Assembly: GCA_963708725.1 (NCBI GenBank)
Contig: CAVPTL010000010.1
Coordinates: 186,001 to 250,000 of the forward strand
Direction: 5' to 3'
DNA length: 64,000 nucleotides
Source: CAVPTL01 sp963708725
GTDB lineage: Bacteria; Actinomycetota; Thermoleophilia; Gaiellales; JAICJC01
Position 1 is the first letter of the stretch. Every line of letters starts with the position of its first letter. The notes beneath the pieces were generated by a model. It was given only the letters and a program-made list of their open reading frames with translations. It had not been told where the DNA came from and ran no database searches. This document shows, piece by piece, positions 1 to 8,537 of this stretch. The position numbers and the translations under genes are program-made.

Positions 1-270
1 CCCTGCCCAGCCTGCCTCATCGACCTGCGCCGGCTCGATCAACGACCCGTCGAAGCCGTCAGGATCCGCTCTGCCATCGAGGCGCGCGCCCACGCCGGCC
101 GCACGCTGGCCTCCGAGCTCGAACATCCATGGCTGATGGACAGAGCCGACGAGCGTGCCCGATGGGCGCGCGGGCTGCGACGGGCATCGTCCGACGACCT
201 CACCGCAGCGCTACTCTCGGCGTTCAGCCGCGCATACGAGCGCTGGTCAGAGCAAGACGTGCCGGCGTGA
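1..270 (+). CDS. 3'-partial protein of unknown function
   Basis: The reading frame enters from outside the window; the last 89 residues are visible and end at TGA 268-270. The visible part opens with a Cys pair (PCPACLIDL) that could belong to a zinc-binding knuckle, followed by a charged, probably helical stretch rich in Arg, Glu and Ala with several Trp (HPWLMDRADERARWARGL). I do not recognise a family. It converges on the TPP enzyme with one base between the two stop codons. The lack of in-frame stops from base 1 and the good codon use support a real gene. Confidence 0.55.
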   Translation, partial: PCPACLIDLRRLDQRPVEAVRIRSAIEARAHAGRTLASELEHPWLMDRADERARWARGLRRASSDDLTAALLSAFSRAYERWSEQDVPA

Positions 271-271
271 G

Positions 272-1888
272 TCAGATGGACTGACCGGGCGCGCGCAACT
301 CGCCCTCGTACTCGATCAGCACCGACCCGCGCGAGACCTCATCAAGCGCCCAGCCAAGCGCGTCGGCGAACTCTCCCGGCTGAGTGATCCGGCGATACGC
401 CACTCCGTACCCCTCCGCGAGCTTTGAGAAATCCGGCGAGTTCAGCTCGACCCCAACCGGCTTTCGGCCGCTCTGCACCTGATAGTTGCGAAGAACGCCA
501 TAGCACCGATCGTTGACCAACACCGTGATCTGGTGAAGCCCGTGCTGCTGGGCGGTGACGAGCTCGTGTCCACCCATCAGAAACCCGCCGTCCCCGACCA
601 GCACCACCGTCGGAGAACCAGGGTTGGCGGCCACCGTGCCAAGCGACGTCGGGATCCCCGACCCCAATGCGCCCGACATCGGGTAGGCAAACCCGCCGGG
701 CCGCTTCGCATCAAGGTAGAGCACCCCCCAATACCCGAGAATCGTCATGTCGGACACGACGATCGCCCCCTCCGGAAGCGCCTCATCAAGCGCGCGCAGG
801 AGCTCAGGCTCCACAGTGAAACCCTGGGCCGCCACCTCCGTCGAGCGCCCCGAAAGCGCCGCACGCGTGTCAGCGGTGCCATCCCGGCTGCCTGCGTCGG
901 GCCCAGCGGCGAGCAGAGCGTCACAAAACAGGCCGACGTCGGCCACGATGCCCTCGACCACCGGGTAGTTCGCGCCCAGCCGGGCAGCGTCGATATCCAC
1001 CTGCACAAGGGCCTCGGGGAACGGCACCGTCCAGTGGCAGGTGTACTCCTCGGCCATCCGAGTACCCAGCGCCAGGCAGACATCTGCGTTCGCGACGAGT
1101 GCCTGCACCGCCCGCTCCTCACACGAGGAGCCCGCATGCAGTGGATGACCCGCCGGAATCACGCCCTTGCCGTTGTAGCTCGTCACCACCGGGGCGTCGA
1201 GTGCCTCGGCCAGGGCGGTCACGCGCTCGGCTGCCAGTCTGCCGCCGCCACCCGCAAAAATCATCGGCGCCCGCGCCTCCCCGAGCAGTTTCACAACCCG
1301 CGCAACCGCGGCCGGATCAGGCGCTGGATTCGAAACGGGGGTCGCCCGCACCTGGACACCGTCGGCGGGAGCCGCCAACACGTCGATGTAGGCCTCGATC
1401 ATCGCCGGGCCAGGACGCTGCGCGATCGCCGTCATCGCCTCATCCACCGACGCGGCCAGGGCCTCAGGCGTACGCGGTCGGGAGTGATGTCGAGTGACGC
1501 CCGCAAACGCGGTCGACTGCCCCGTGGTCTCGTGCATCCAGCCACGCTGCCCCGGGTCACTCAGAATCTGGGTGGTGATATGGAGCACGCGCAGCGACGA
1601 CGCGTCCGCCTCCCCCATCCCCGCGAACGCGTTGAACGCGCCCGGGCCGGTCGATGTGATGCACACGCCAACCCGGTCGGAGGTGCGGGCATATCCCTGG
1701 GCCGCAAACGCCGCGGCCTGCTCGTGGCGCACCACGACAAGCTCGATCGGAGAATCGGCCAGGGCGTCCCACAGCCCAAGTGCGTGCTGCCCCGGAATCC
1801 CAAAGATGATCTCGACACCGTGCGCCTCGAGCGCCGCCACCAGCGCGCTGGCGCCCGTGGCGACCGTCGGCTTGGGACTCACACTCAT
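272..1888 (-). CDS. thiamine pyrophosphate-dependent enzyme, acetolactate synthase (IlvB)-like
   Basis: A 538-residue member of the TPP enzyme family that includes acetolactate synthase, pyruvate oxidase and benzoylformate decarboxylase. The N-terminal domain has the pattern GIPGQHALGLWDAL and the catalytic Glu context VRHEQAAAFAAQGYAR; a central Rossmann-like domain follows; the C-terminal domain carries the TPP/Mg motif GDGGFLMGGHEL...NDRCYGV. The start is ATG 1888 (MSVSPKPTVATGASAL); the frame stays open upstream but there overlaps the cytochrome gene. It lies 7 bases downstream of the cytochrome c gene on the same strand, so the two are probably co-transcribed. The substrate cannot be read from sequence; true AHAS activity is doubtful because no small subunit (ilvN) is adjacent. 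Confidence 0.88.
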   Translation of the reverse strand: MSVSPKPTVATGASALVAALEAHGVEIIFGIPGQHALGLWDALADSPIELVVVRHEQAAAFAAQGYARTSDRVGVCITSTGPGAFNAFAGMGEADASSLRVLHITTQILSDPGQRGWMHETTGQSTAFAGVTRHHSRPRTPEALAASVDEAMTAIAQRPGPAMIEAYIDVLAAPADGVQVRATPVSNPAPDPAAVARVVKLLGEARAPMIFAGGGGRLAAERVTALAEALDAPVVTSYNGKGVIPAGHPLHAGSSCEERAVQALVANADVCLALGTRMAEEYTCHWTVPFPEALVQVDIDAARLGANYPVVEGIVADVGLFCDALLAAGPDAGSRDGTADTRAALSGRSTEVAAQGFTVEPELLRALDEALPEGAIVVSDMTILGYWGVLYLDAKRPGGFAYPMSGALGSGIPTSLGTVAANPGSPTVVLVGDGGFLMGGHELVTAQQHGLHQITVLVNDRCYGVLRNYQVQSGRKPVGVELNSPDFSKLAEGYGVAYRRITQPGEFADALGWALDEVSRGSVLIEYEGELRAPGQSI

Positions 1889-1895
1889 CCCGGAT

Positions 1896-2411
1896 CTACG
1901 AGGTCTGGTTCTCGGAGATGAACGCGACGAGGTTGTCGATGTCAGTCGACGACAAGCTGGAGCCAAACGTCGTCGGCATGATGCCGGCGGTATAGCCCTT
2001 GGCGATGTACTTGTCGGGATCGACGATCGACTCGTGCACGAAGTCCGGAAGCGGCATCCCGCCCGCGGCGGTGTCGTCGGCGGAGATATTGTCGAGATCG
2101 GGGCCGATGGTGCCGGTCGAGCCGGCGGCCTTGAACGTGTGACAGCCGGCACAACCCGCCGAACCGAGGAACACGGTCTTCCCGGCGGCGGCGTCACCGG
2201 AGCCGCCACTCGTTGAGGTCGACCCGCCGCCACCCGTTGTGGTACCGGTCGATGGCGCCGCCGAGGACGATGGCGAAGAGGTGGAGACGCTCAGCGTGAG
2301 CCCGATCGAACTGGAGTCACTGGTGGTGGTTCCCTGGGAGACGATCACGATCACCATCACAGCGATCCCCACGGCAGTCCCGACCAGCGCAGCTATCAAC
2401 ACTTTGATCAT
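1896..2411 (-). CDS. membrane-anchored c-type cytochrome
   Basis: 171 residues. An N-terminal membrane anchor (MIKVLIAALVGTAVGIAVMV) is followed by a Ser/Thr/Gly-rich linker and a single cytochrome c domain with the heme-binding motif CAGCH (about residue 100) and a C-terminal Met ligand context GIMPTTFGSSLS. The C-terminus has the usual class I helix (DIDNLVAFI). It is predicted to be extracytoplasmic, tethered to the membrane, carrying one covalent heme. ATG 2411 is chosen because it begins the hydrophobic segment and lies 10 bases after a TATAGT -10 box on this strand. It is the first gene of a probable two-gene unit with the TPP enzyme. Confidence 0.9.
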   Translation of the reverse strand: MIKVLIAALVGTAVGIAVMVIVIVSQGTTTSDSSSIGLTLSVSTSSPSSSAAPSTGTTTGGGGSTSTSGGSGDAAAGKTVFLGSAGCAGCHTFKAAGSTGTIGPDLDNISADDTAAGGMPLPDFVHESIVDPDKYIAKGYTAGIMPTTFGSSLSSTDIDNLVAFISENQTS

Positions 2412-2421
2412 AGGCGGGCGC

Positions 2422-2427
2422 ACTATA
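2422..2427 (-). promoter_or_regulatory. -10 box for the cytochrome c/TPP enzyme unit
   Basis: On the minus strand the hexamer reads TATAGT and lies 10 bases before ATG 2411. This gives at most a very short leader. There is no clear -35 or Shine-Dalgarno sequence. Confidence 0.5.
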
Positions 2428-2518
2428 CCGCGAGATGCGAACCCGCAGCCTCGTATCCGCAGATACCCCAACCAGGGGATGCTCGCCTGCGGCCCGACAG
2501 CCGAGCACGGAACTCGAG

Positions 2519-2686
2519 ATGCTCGACAAACGCGATATCCAAACCCTGATGTACTGCGTGCGACTGGCCGAGACCCACGGCCACTGGCAGCAAGGCACTC
2601 CGGCCCGCTTTCCGAATGAGCTGGAATGCAAGCTCGCCCAGCTGCTACGGCAGGCCGACCGCCAGTACGTCAACTCGGCTGCGTAG
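2519..2686 (+). CDS. small conserved-looking protein, function unknown
   Basis: 55 residues starting MLDKRDIQTLMYCVRLAE and rich in helical, charged sequence. I do not recognise a family. ATG 2519 is preceded by GGAA about 7 bases upstream; the frame is open a further 28 codons upstream to 2435, but that part has low-complexity composition and is probably not translated. It overlaps the 3' end of the convergent methyltransferase gene by 17 bases. The balanced amino-acid composition, unlike that of shadow frames here, is the main argument for it. Confidence 0.5.
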   Translation: MLDKRDIQTLMYCVRLAETHGHWQQGTPARFPNELECKLAQLLRQADRQYVNSAA

Positions 2687-3362
2687 CCCCCAACGGCCTG
2701 CGAAAGCGCGTACGGCCCGCACGCACCTGAACTTCGGCCCTGCCGAGCATGGCCCGCACCCGCGTGGCGGCGTCGCCACCGGTCTCGGCCAGTTCGAGCC
2801 AACGGTCGACCGCGAACGTCTCGAACCACGACTCCTCCGCCTCCACCGAGAGTCCAGCCGCCAGCGCTGCGGCCCGCGCTTCCCCGGCGTTGAGCAGGCG
2901 AACGTGATCTGGATCACGCAGTCGCTCGGCCTCCTCCCACCGCATCGCGGCGGCGCGGTCGGAATCGGCGATGAAGTCTTCGAGAATCAGCCTCCCGCCG
3001 GGTGCCAGCACGCGCGCCATCTCATCGATCGCCCGCACCGGACGATCGATGTGATGCAGGGCATGCACACACACGACCAGATCGAACGACCCGTCCGCGA
3101 TCGGGAGTTGCTCGGCTCTTGCGACCAGCGTCGCCGCACCTTCGGGAACATGCGCCAGCATCGCCTCGGAGACATCGCAGACCGTGACCGAAGCCACCCG
3201 CGCCAGGAGCGCCTCTGCCAACGCCCCGGTACCGCCGGCCACATCGAGCGCGCGGTCGGTGAGCTTCGGCTCACACCACGCCACCAGGCCTGCCCAATCG
3301 CGCCGTCGAGCCTGCTCCGCGTAGCGGTCGGCGGTGCGATCAAAACGGCTACCGGCTGACAA
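2670..3362 (-). CDS. class I SAM-dependent methyltransferase (UbiE/MenG-type fold)
   Basis: 230 residues. Motif I is ALDVAGGTGALAEALL (SAM-binding glycine loop), followed by the acidic end of beta-2 (VTVCDVSEAML) and the post-motif FDLVVCVHALHHIDRP. A Methyltransf_11-type domain fills the first two thirds. The start is TTG 3362 (MSAGSRFDRTADRYAEQA), overlapping the end of the upstream CCA-adding enzyme gene by 14 bases, which suggests translational coupling. The substrate is unknown; ubiquinone/menaquinone-type and other small-molecule methyltransferases share this signature. Confidence 0.85.
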   Translation of the reverse strand: MSAGSRFDRTADRYAEQARRRDWAGLVAWCEPKLTDRALDVAGGTGALAEALLARVASVTVCDVSEAMLAHVPEGAATLVARAEQLPIADGSFDLVVCVHALHHIDRPVRAIDEMARVLAPGGRLILEDFIADSDRAAAMRWEEAERLRDPDHVRLLNAGEARAAALAAGLSVEAEESWFETFAVDRWLELAETGGDAATRVRAMLGRAEVQVRAGRTRFRRPLGATQPS

Positions 3363-4725
3363 ACTCCACCGCCTGCTCTCGAGTTTTCACCGCGCCGGCG
3401 GCCTGCTCTTCGGCCAACGCGCTCACCAACTCGCCGATCTTGGCTCCCCCAGCTCCCGTCAGCCGGGCAATGTCATCGCCGCGAAGGAGAGGATCGGGAG
3501 GATCGGCGATGAGCGAGAGTACCAGCCCAATCAACTCGTCGGCGGTTTCGGTGTGCGCCCGGTGGTAGCGCTGCCTCGCCTGGACGCCTCGCGTCGATGA
3601 CCGATCGGCCAGCGACAACACCACGCTGGCCAGCGGATAGGGCGAGGTTGCCTGGAGATAACGGTATGCAATGCGCCGGTCGAGCGGCCGCTCCCGCACC
3701 AGGAAACCGAGACGCAGGTGCTCCTGCACCATCACCCGGGCAAACCGTACGACCGCACTCGACGCGTGCCACCTTCGCAACACCGTCTCGGCGGTGTCGG
3801 CGCCTTGCCGGTCGTGGCCCATGAAGCTGATCCAGCCCTCCGATGACACTCGCTTGGTCTGCGGCTTTTCGACGTCGTGAAAGAGCGCGGCAAAGCGCAG
3901 TGCTTCAGCCACGCTCAAACCATCACCGACCGGCGTGGCCAGCTCGTTCGAAATCGCCTCGGCGTGGCGTGGCAGGTAGTGCTCGGGATGTCCGGCGATG
4001 TCGGCGGTGGCATCCACGACCTGGAGCGTGTGGTCAAACACGTCGAGGTGGTGGAAGCCGCTTTGCTCCACACCGCGGGTCGCGCCGAGTTCAGGCAGGA
4101 TCACATCGATCAGGCCAAGTTCGTCGAGCATCCGCAAACCGGCCGCGGGGTCGTCGAGCCCCATCAGCCTCCGCATTTCCATGTACACCCGCTCTCCGGC
4201 AGGGCGGTCGGCCAGGAACGCACGATCGCGCGCCAACGCCGCGGTGCGGGGATCGATCCGAAAGCCGAGTTCGTGCGCGAACCGGCCGAGCCGCACGAGC
4301 CGGAGTGGATCGTCGTCGAAGGCGTGGTCGGCCACGACCCGCAGAACACCGTGTGTGAGATCGCCCTGCCCATCGAACGGGTCGACGATCGCTCCGCCGT
4401 CCAACGGCACCGCCATCGCATTGATGGTGAAATCCCGGTGGCCCATGTCCTCGGCGATCGAGCCGCGGCACGAAGCGATGTCCACGGTGAGGTCGTCGAA
4501 GCCGACCCGCCACGCCCCGTGGCGCTCGGACAGCGGAAAGGGTGAGCCCCCTCGGCCGTGGGCAAGCTCGCGCGCGGAGGCCCCGGCGTCACCGCAGACA
4601 ACCAGGTCGATGTCCGTGGTGGCGCGCTGCTGAAGGAGGTCGCGGACGGTGCCACCCACAAGCCACGCGCCCGGCACAGGCGCGAGAGCGCGAAGCCGCT
4701 CGAGTTCAGCTGCGGGTAAAGACAT
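3349..4725 (-). CDS. cca: CCA-adding enzyme / poly(A) polymerase family tRNA nucleotidyltransferase with HD domain
   Basis: 458 residues. The N-terminal nucleotidyltransferase head has the class II signature WLVGGTVRDLL and the metal-binding DID of TTDIDLVV, then HRDFTINAMAV and the DPFDGQGDL and RLVRLGRFAHELGF motifs typical of bacterial CCA enzymes. A C-terminal HD domain is marked by LFHDVEKPQTK. The protein repairs or adds the 3'-CCA of tRNAs, consistent with the tRNA-Glu in this window, whose CCA is not directly encoded after the discriminator base. ATG 4725 is preferred over TTG 4731; either start overlaps the end of alr by about 20 bases. Confidence 0.9.
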   Translation of the reverse strand: MSLPAAELERLRALAPVPGAWLVGGTVRDLLQQRATTDIDLVVCGDAGASARELAHGRGGSPFPLSERHGAWRVGFDDLTVDIASCRGSIAEDMGHRDFTINAMAVPLDGGAIVDPFDGQGDLTHGVLRVVADHAFDDDPLRLVRLGRFAHELGFRIDPRTAALARDRAFLADRPAGERVYMEMRRLMGLDDPAAGLRMLDELGLIDVILPELGATRGVEQSGFHHLDVFDHTLQVVDATADIAGHPEHYLPRHAEAISNELATPVGDGLSVAEALRFAALFHDVEKPQTKRVSSEGWISFMGHDRQGADTAETVLRRWHASSAVVRFARVMVQEHLRLGFLVRERPLDRRIAYRYLQATSPYPLASVVLSLADRSSTRGVQARQRYHRAHTETADELIGLVLSLIADPPDPLLRGDDIARLTGAGGAKIGELVSALAEEQAAGAVKTREQAVEFVSR

Positions 4726-5833
4726 GGTCAACCCGCCGCGGTTGTGGTTCGAGCCCGGTGACGATCTCGTAGTTGATGGTTCCGGCGAGGCGAGCCCACT
4801 CCTCGGTGGTGACCGATTCCGGCCCGTCGTCGCCGATCAGTGTGACCATGTCACCGAGCTCCACATCACACTCTGAGCCGATCACAAACGTCAGCTGATC
4901 CATGCTGATCGTGGCCGCCACCCGACGTCTGACCCCGCGCACCACCACATCGGCCTGCCCGGAGAGGATCCGCGGGACGCCGTCGGCATACCCGACGGGC
5001 GCAAGTCCGATCCAGGTGGCCTCGGTCGCGATCAAGCGGCGGCCGTATCCCGCGCTCTCCCCGGCCTGCAGCTGTTTGATGTCGGCCACGTAGCTCGTGA
5101 ATCGAAGCGCGGGTATCAGGCCGTCGTCGGCCGCTGCGGTTGCGAACGGCGACAAGCCCAATACCGCGACCCCGCACCGCACCGCGTCCCAACGGGCCGA
5201 CGCCACACGCAGCGCCGCCGCACTATTCCCGACGTGACGAGTACACGGCGGAAACTCCGCCGAAACCGCGGCAAAGCGCTCGAGTTGCTCGTCGGTGAAG
5301 GCGGCATCGGCGGCGTGTGGAACTCCCGCCGAATCGGCGCTTGCGAGATGGCTCATGAGACCCGCCAGCCGCAGGCCACCCCCGCCCTGGGCAAGCTCCT
5401 CGCCCACGCGCAGCGCATCGGAAGGCCGCATTCCCCAGCGCCCCATGCCGGTGTCGACCTTGACGTGGACGTCGAGCATCTCGCGAGTCGCCGACCGCAG
5501 CCGGGCGATCCCCTCCAGGGACGACACCGTCACCTCGACCCCCGCGACCTCCTCCTCCTCGCCCGGCACAAGTGGCCCCATGACCAGGATGGGAGTGCCG
5601 GGCAGCGCGTCACGTAGTGACCGCCCTTCCTCCCACGTCGCCACACACAGCTTGGTCGCACCCGCAGCCAGGGCAGCGCGGCCGACTTGCACCGCGCCAT
5701 GCCCATACCCGTCGGCCTTCACGACCGCCCACACCTGCGCGGGGCCGACCACCGCCCGCAGGTGTCCGACGTTGGCGGCGATCGCCGACAGATCCACCGT
5801 CACGGCGGCACGAGAAGCTCGCTGGTGAATCAC
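4706..5833 (-). CDS. alr: alanine racemase
   Basis: 375 residues, the normal length. PLP-dependent interconversion of L- and D-alanine, supplying peptidoglycan. The PLP lysine is K39 in AVVKADGYGHGA, and the catalytic Tyr context ESAGYGRRLIA lies in the C-terminal part, followed by the beta-barrel domain (ISMDQLTFVIG). The start is GTG 5833, overlapping the stop of nnr as GTGA. It sits in a leftward cluster acpS-nnr-alr-cca-methyltransferase, an arrangement like that of other actinobacteria. Confidence 0.96.
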   Translation of the reverse strand: MIHQRASRAAVTVDLSAIAANVGHLRAVVGPAQVWAVVKADGYGHGAVQVGRAALAAGATKLCVATWEEGRSLRDALPGTPILVMGPLVPGEEEEVAGVEVTVSSLEGIARLRSATREMLDVHVKVDTGMGRWGMRPSDALRVGEELAQGGGGLRLAGLMSHLASADSAGVPHAADAAFTDEQLERFAAVSAEFPPCTRHVGNSAAALRVASARWDAVRCGVAVLGLSPFATAAADDGLIPALRFTSYVADIKQLQAGESAGYGRRLIATEATWIGLAPVGYADGVPRILSGQADVVVRGVRRRVAATISMDQLTFVIGSECDVELGDMVTLIGDDGPESVTTEEWARLAGTINYEIVTGLEPQPRRVDHVFTRS

Positions 5834-7323
5834 CGCGAGACAAACACGGACGGCAGGGCATCGATCACGTCACCCGCGATGATACCCATCGGCCCCACCC
5901 GCTCCGCCGCGGTCGCGCCCGCGTGTGCGTGGGCCACGGCTGCGCAGGTTGCGGCCTGCCACCCATCCATCCCCTTTGCAAGAAACGCCGACACCACGCC
6001 GGTCAGTACGTCGCCGGAGCCGGCGGTCGCGAGCCCGGAAGCATCGACATCGACGACCGCGACCCGCCGCCCACCAGCGTCGGCGATCAGGGTGTCGGCA
6101 CCCTTCAGAAGCACCACGGCGTTGGCCGTCCGAGCGGCGGAGGTGACCGCCTCAAGCCGGTTTTGACGCACCCACGCCGACGTCTTACCGAGCAACACCG
6201 CCATCTCACCCTCGTGGGGCGTCAGGACGGTCGGGAATCGGCGTCGAGCGAGCTTTTGGAGATCACCGGCGAACGCGTGCAAGCCGTCAGCATCGAGCAC
6301 CACCGGCTTTCGCACGTCGGCTGCGAGTCGCACCGCCTCGTCGAGCATCGACGGGTCGCGTCCCAGCCCCGGGCCGATTGCGACCGCTCCGGCCCGCTCG
6401 ACCAGTCCGAGCGCATCGGGCAACGCGTGCACCATCACCTCGGTGTGGGAATGCGCGATTCGATCGCACGACTCCGCCGGCGCCGCCACCCACGCGATCC
6501 CCGCCCCAGCGCGGAGTGACGCCAGCGCGGCGAGCGCCGGCGCCCCGGTGAACCCCGGCGCGCCACCCACGACCAGCACCGCCCCCGCCGAATACTTGGT
6601 CGATGCCGCATCCTTGCGAGGAACGAGGTCAAGCGCCGCGCGAGTCGCCAGCCCTGCGCGGGTTGGTTCGAACACCTGCGGCGGGATGCCGATCGGGACA
6701 ACCACCACGTCGCCGCGATACGACCGGCCCGGCGAAACCATCAGACCGGTCTTGGCTGCATGGAAGCTGATCGTGACATCGGCACGTACCGCCGCGCCTT
6801 CAACCTTGCCCGTGGACGAATCGATTCCGGAAGGCACGTCCAGCGCCACAACCGCTCCACCGACGGCTTCGACGGCGTCGATGAGCGCGGCGGCACCGGG
6901 CCGCGGCATTCCCGAAAACCCCGTTCCCAGGAGAGCGTCGACGACCACATCCGCGCGCCGCACGCCGCGCTTCAAACGCGCCGGCGCGACCCGCTCGTGC
7001 ACGGGCACATCGAGCCGCCGGGCGATCTCGAAGTTCAGCCGCGCGTCGTCCTTGAGCTTGCCGGAGACCCCGGTCAGGAACACCTCGACCGCCCAACCGG
7101 CCGCATGCAGATGCCGGGCGACCACGAACCCGTCGCCGCCGTTGTTGCCCGCTCCGCAAAGAATCGTCGCTGTCTCTCCGCCCGGATACCGGCGGATAAT
7201 CTCCTCGGCCGCGGCCAGACCGGCGCGCTCCATCAGCACGAGCGAGGGAATCCGCAGGCCATCGATCGCGCGGGTCTCGAGTTCGCGCATCTCATCCGCG
7301 GTGTAGAGCGGTTGAAGTTCCAT
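5830..7323 (-). CDS. nnr: bifunctional NAD(P)H-hydrate epimerase / ADP-dependent NAD(P)H-hydrate dehydratase
   Basis: 497 residues. The N-terminal YjeF_N (epimerase) domain, about residues 1-215, carries the glycine-rich GAGNNGGDGFVVARHL. The C-terminal ribokinase-like dehydratase domain, about 225-497, has GPGLGRDPS, LTPHEGEMAVLLG and the ATP/ADP-site motif AGSGDVLTG. Together they repair hydrated NADH and NADPH. ATG 7323 overlaps the acpS stop as ATGA, and its own stop overlaps the alr start as GTGA, so the three genes are tightly coupled. Confidence 0.95.
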   Translation of the reverse strand: MELQPLYTADEMRELETRAIDGLRIPSLVLMERAGLAAAEEIIRRYPGGETATILCGAGNNGGDGFVVARHLHAAGWAVEVFLTGVSGKLKDDARLNFEIARRLDVPVHERVAPARLKRGVRRADVVVDALLGTGFSGMPRPGAAALIDAVEAVGGAVVALDVPSGIDSSTGKVEGAAVRADVTISFHAAKTGLMVSPGRSYRGDVVVVPIGIPPQVFEPTRAGLATRAALDLVPRKDAASTKYSAGAVLVVGGAPGFTGAPALAALASLRAGAGIAWVAAPAESCDRIAHSHTEVMVHALPDALGLVERAGAVAIGPGLGRDPSMLDEAVRLAADVRKPVVLDADGLHAFAGDLQKLARRRFPTVLTPHEGEMAVLLGKTSAWVRQNRLEAVTSAARTANAVVLLKGADTLIADAGGRRVAVVDVDASGLATAGSGDVLTGVVSAFLAKGMDGWQAATCAAVAHAHAGATAAERVGPMGIIAGDVIDALPSVFVSR

Positions 7324-7700
7324 CAGGCGGGAGCCGCGTCGTGCACGATCGCGACCGCCGCCGCCATGCCCTTGGAATGGGTCATCGACAGGTCGATGTC
7401 ACCCGCCGACACCCGCACGGCCCAAAGCTCGGTGCGTCCGCTCAGTGCGACACCGGGCTTGGGCCTCCCGGTGATCTCGATCTCGCGCCACGTGAACGGC
7501 ACCCCGAACCCGAGCGCCTTTCCGACCGCTTCTTTGCCCGCGAAGCGCGCAGCGAAATGCTGCGCGGGGTTCGCCCGAGAGAAACAGTATTCGCGCTCTT
7601 CTTCGGTGAACACGCGCTCGACGAAGCGGGCGTGACGGACCAACGCCCGCGCCACCCGCTCGATTTCGATCAAGTCGATCCCAATCCGCATCCGGTTCAT
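7323..7700 (-). CDS. acpS: holo-[acyl-carrier-protein] synthase
   Basis: 125 residues (122 if the second ATG at 7691 is used). Transfers 4'-phosphopantetheine from CoA to acyl carrier protein. The two Mg-binding motifs are GIDLIEIERV near the N-terminus and FAGKEAVGKALG in the middle; the C-terminus has SMTHSKGMAAAVAI. The downstream ATG 7691 gives the usual family N-terminus (MRIGIDLIEIERV) and lies 9 bases after a CATAGT hexamer, so it may be the true, near-leaderless start. First gene of the leftward nnr-alr-cca group and divergent from the MBL-fold gene. Confidence 0.95.
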   Translation of the reverse strand: MNRMRIGIDLIEIERVARALVRHARFVERVFTEEEREYCFSRANPAQHFAARFAGKEAVGKALGFGVPFTWREIEITGRPKPGVALSGRTELWAVRVSAGDIDLSMTHSKGMAAAVAIVHDAAPA

Positions 7701-7705
7701 ACTAT
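7700..7705 (+). promoter_or_regulatory. -10 box of a very compact divergent promoter
   Basis: TACTAT ends 9 bases before ATG 7715 of the MBL-fold gene. On the opposite strand the overlapping bases read CATAGT just in front of acpS. The two genes are separated by only 14-23 bases, so both promoters must overlap coding sequence. Confidence 0.45.
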
Positions 7706-7714
7706 GCTTTGGGC

Positions 7715-8533
7715 ATGACGCGGTCGATACCGGTGACCGAGGACGCCGTCTGGTGGCCGAGTACGTTGTTCCAGACGACGACGCTCGAACTACGCCGCGA
7801 CGGCGAGCGATTGCTCGTCGATCCCGGTATCTCCCTGTGGGAGATCGAAGAGGTCGTGGCCGGCGGGCCGGGGCCGGTCTCCGAGGTCCTGCTCACGCAC
7901 GCCGATTGGGATCACGTGATGGGCGTGGGCGTGTTGCCCGAGGCGCGGGTAACCGCGAGCCGAGGCACGCTCGAACGCATCGAATCGGGCCAGGCGCGGG
8001 AGTCGGTCATCAAGGAAGCGGCGGAGTTCTACATCGACCACGCCGGGATGGAGAGCCTTCGCGTCGACCGGGTGGTCGACGCACCGGCAGAGGTCATGAT
8101 CGGGTCGTGGCCCGCGCTGTGCCGGCCCGGCAAGGGTCACACCGACGACGGCATCGTCACCTCCTTTCCTGACGAACACCTGCTCGTGGTCGGCGATTAC
8201 CTCTCGGCAATCGAGATCCCGTGGGCGTACTCGTCGGTGCTCGATTACCGCGACACCTTGCGGATGTTGATCGGTGTGATCGAGCGCGAGCGGCCACGGT
8301 TCGTCGTGGGTGGGCACGGGCGACCGAACCGAAGCGAACAGGCACTCAAGATCGCGGATGAGGACCTCGATTATCTCGAAGCGCTTCTGAGCTTCGCCGA
8401 ATCGGGCTGCCCGCCAGAGCAGGCCGGCCGGATCGCCGTGCCGGTCAGAGGCGAGGGTACCTACGGCGAGCAGGCTCACGCCGCAAACGTCAAGTTGGCG
8501 TGCGCGACGGCCGGCGCGTCGGTTCCTGCTTGA
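7715..8533 (+). CDS. MBL-fold metallo-hydrolase
   Basis: 272 residues. The metal-binding motif is LTHADWDHVMG (HxxxDH type with Asp in the second position group), followed by CRPGKGHTDDGIV (third metal His), VVGDYLSAIE (bridging Asp) and VVGGHGRPNR (last His). This is the complete ligand set of the metallo-beta-lactamase fold. The substrate is unknown; hydroxyacylglutathione hydrolase-like and many uncharacterised hydrolases fit. ATG 7715 is favoured over TTG 7709 by the -10 spacing. Confidence 0.85.
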   Translation: MTRSIPVTEDAVWWPSTLFQTTTLELRRDGERLLVDPGISLWEIEEVVAGGPGPVSEVLLTHADWDHVMGVGVLPEARVTASRGTLERIESGQARESVIKEAAEFYIDHAGMESLRVDRVVDAPAEVMIGSWPALCRPGKGHTDDGIVTSFPDEHLLVVGDYLSAIEIPWAYSSVLDYRDTLRMLIGVIERERPRFVVGGHGRPNRSEQALKIADEDLDYLEALLSFAESGCPPEQAGRIAVPVRGEGTYGEQAHAANVKLACATAGASVPA

Positions 8534-8537
8534 TCGG

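Noticed and set aside
533..1921. Long plus-strand open frame of 462 codons opposite the TPP enzyme
   Set aside because: Its composition is Arg/His-rich without motifs, and the minus strand encodes a clear TPP enzyme; it is a GC-driven shadow.
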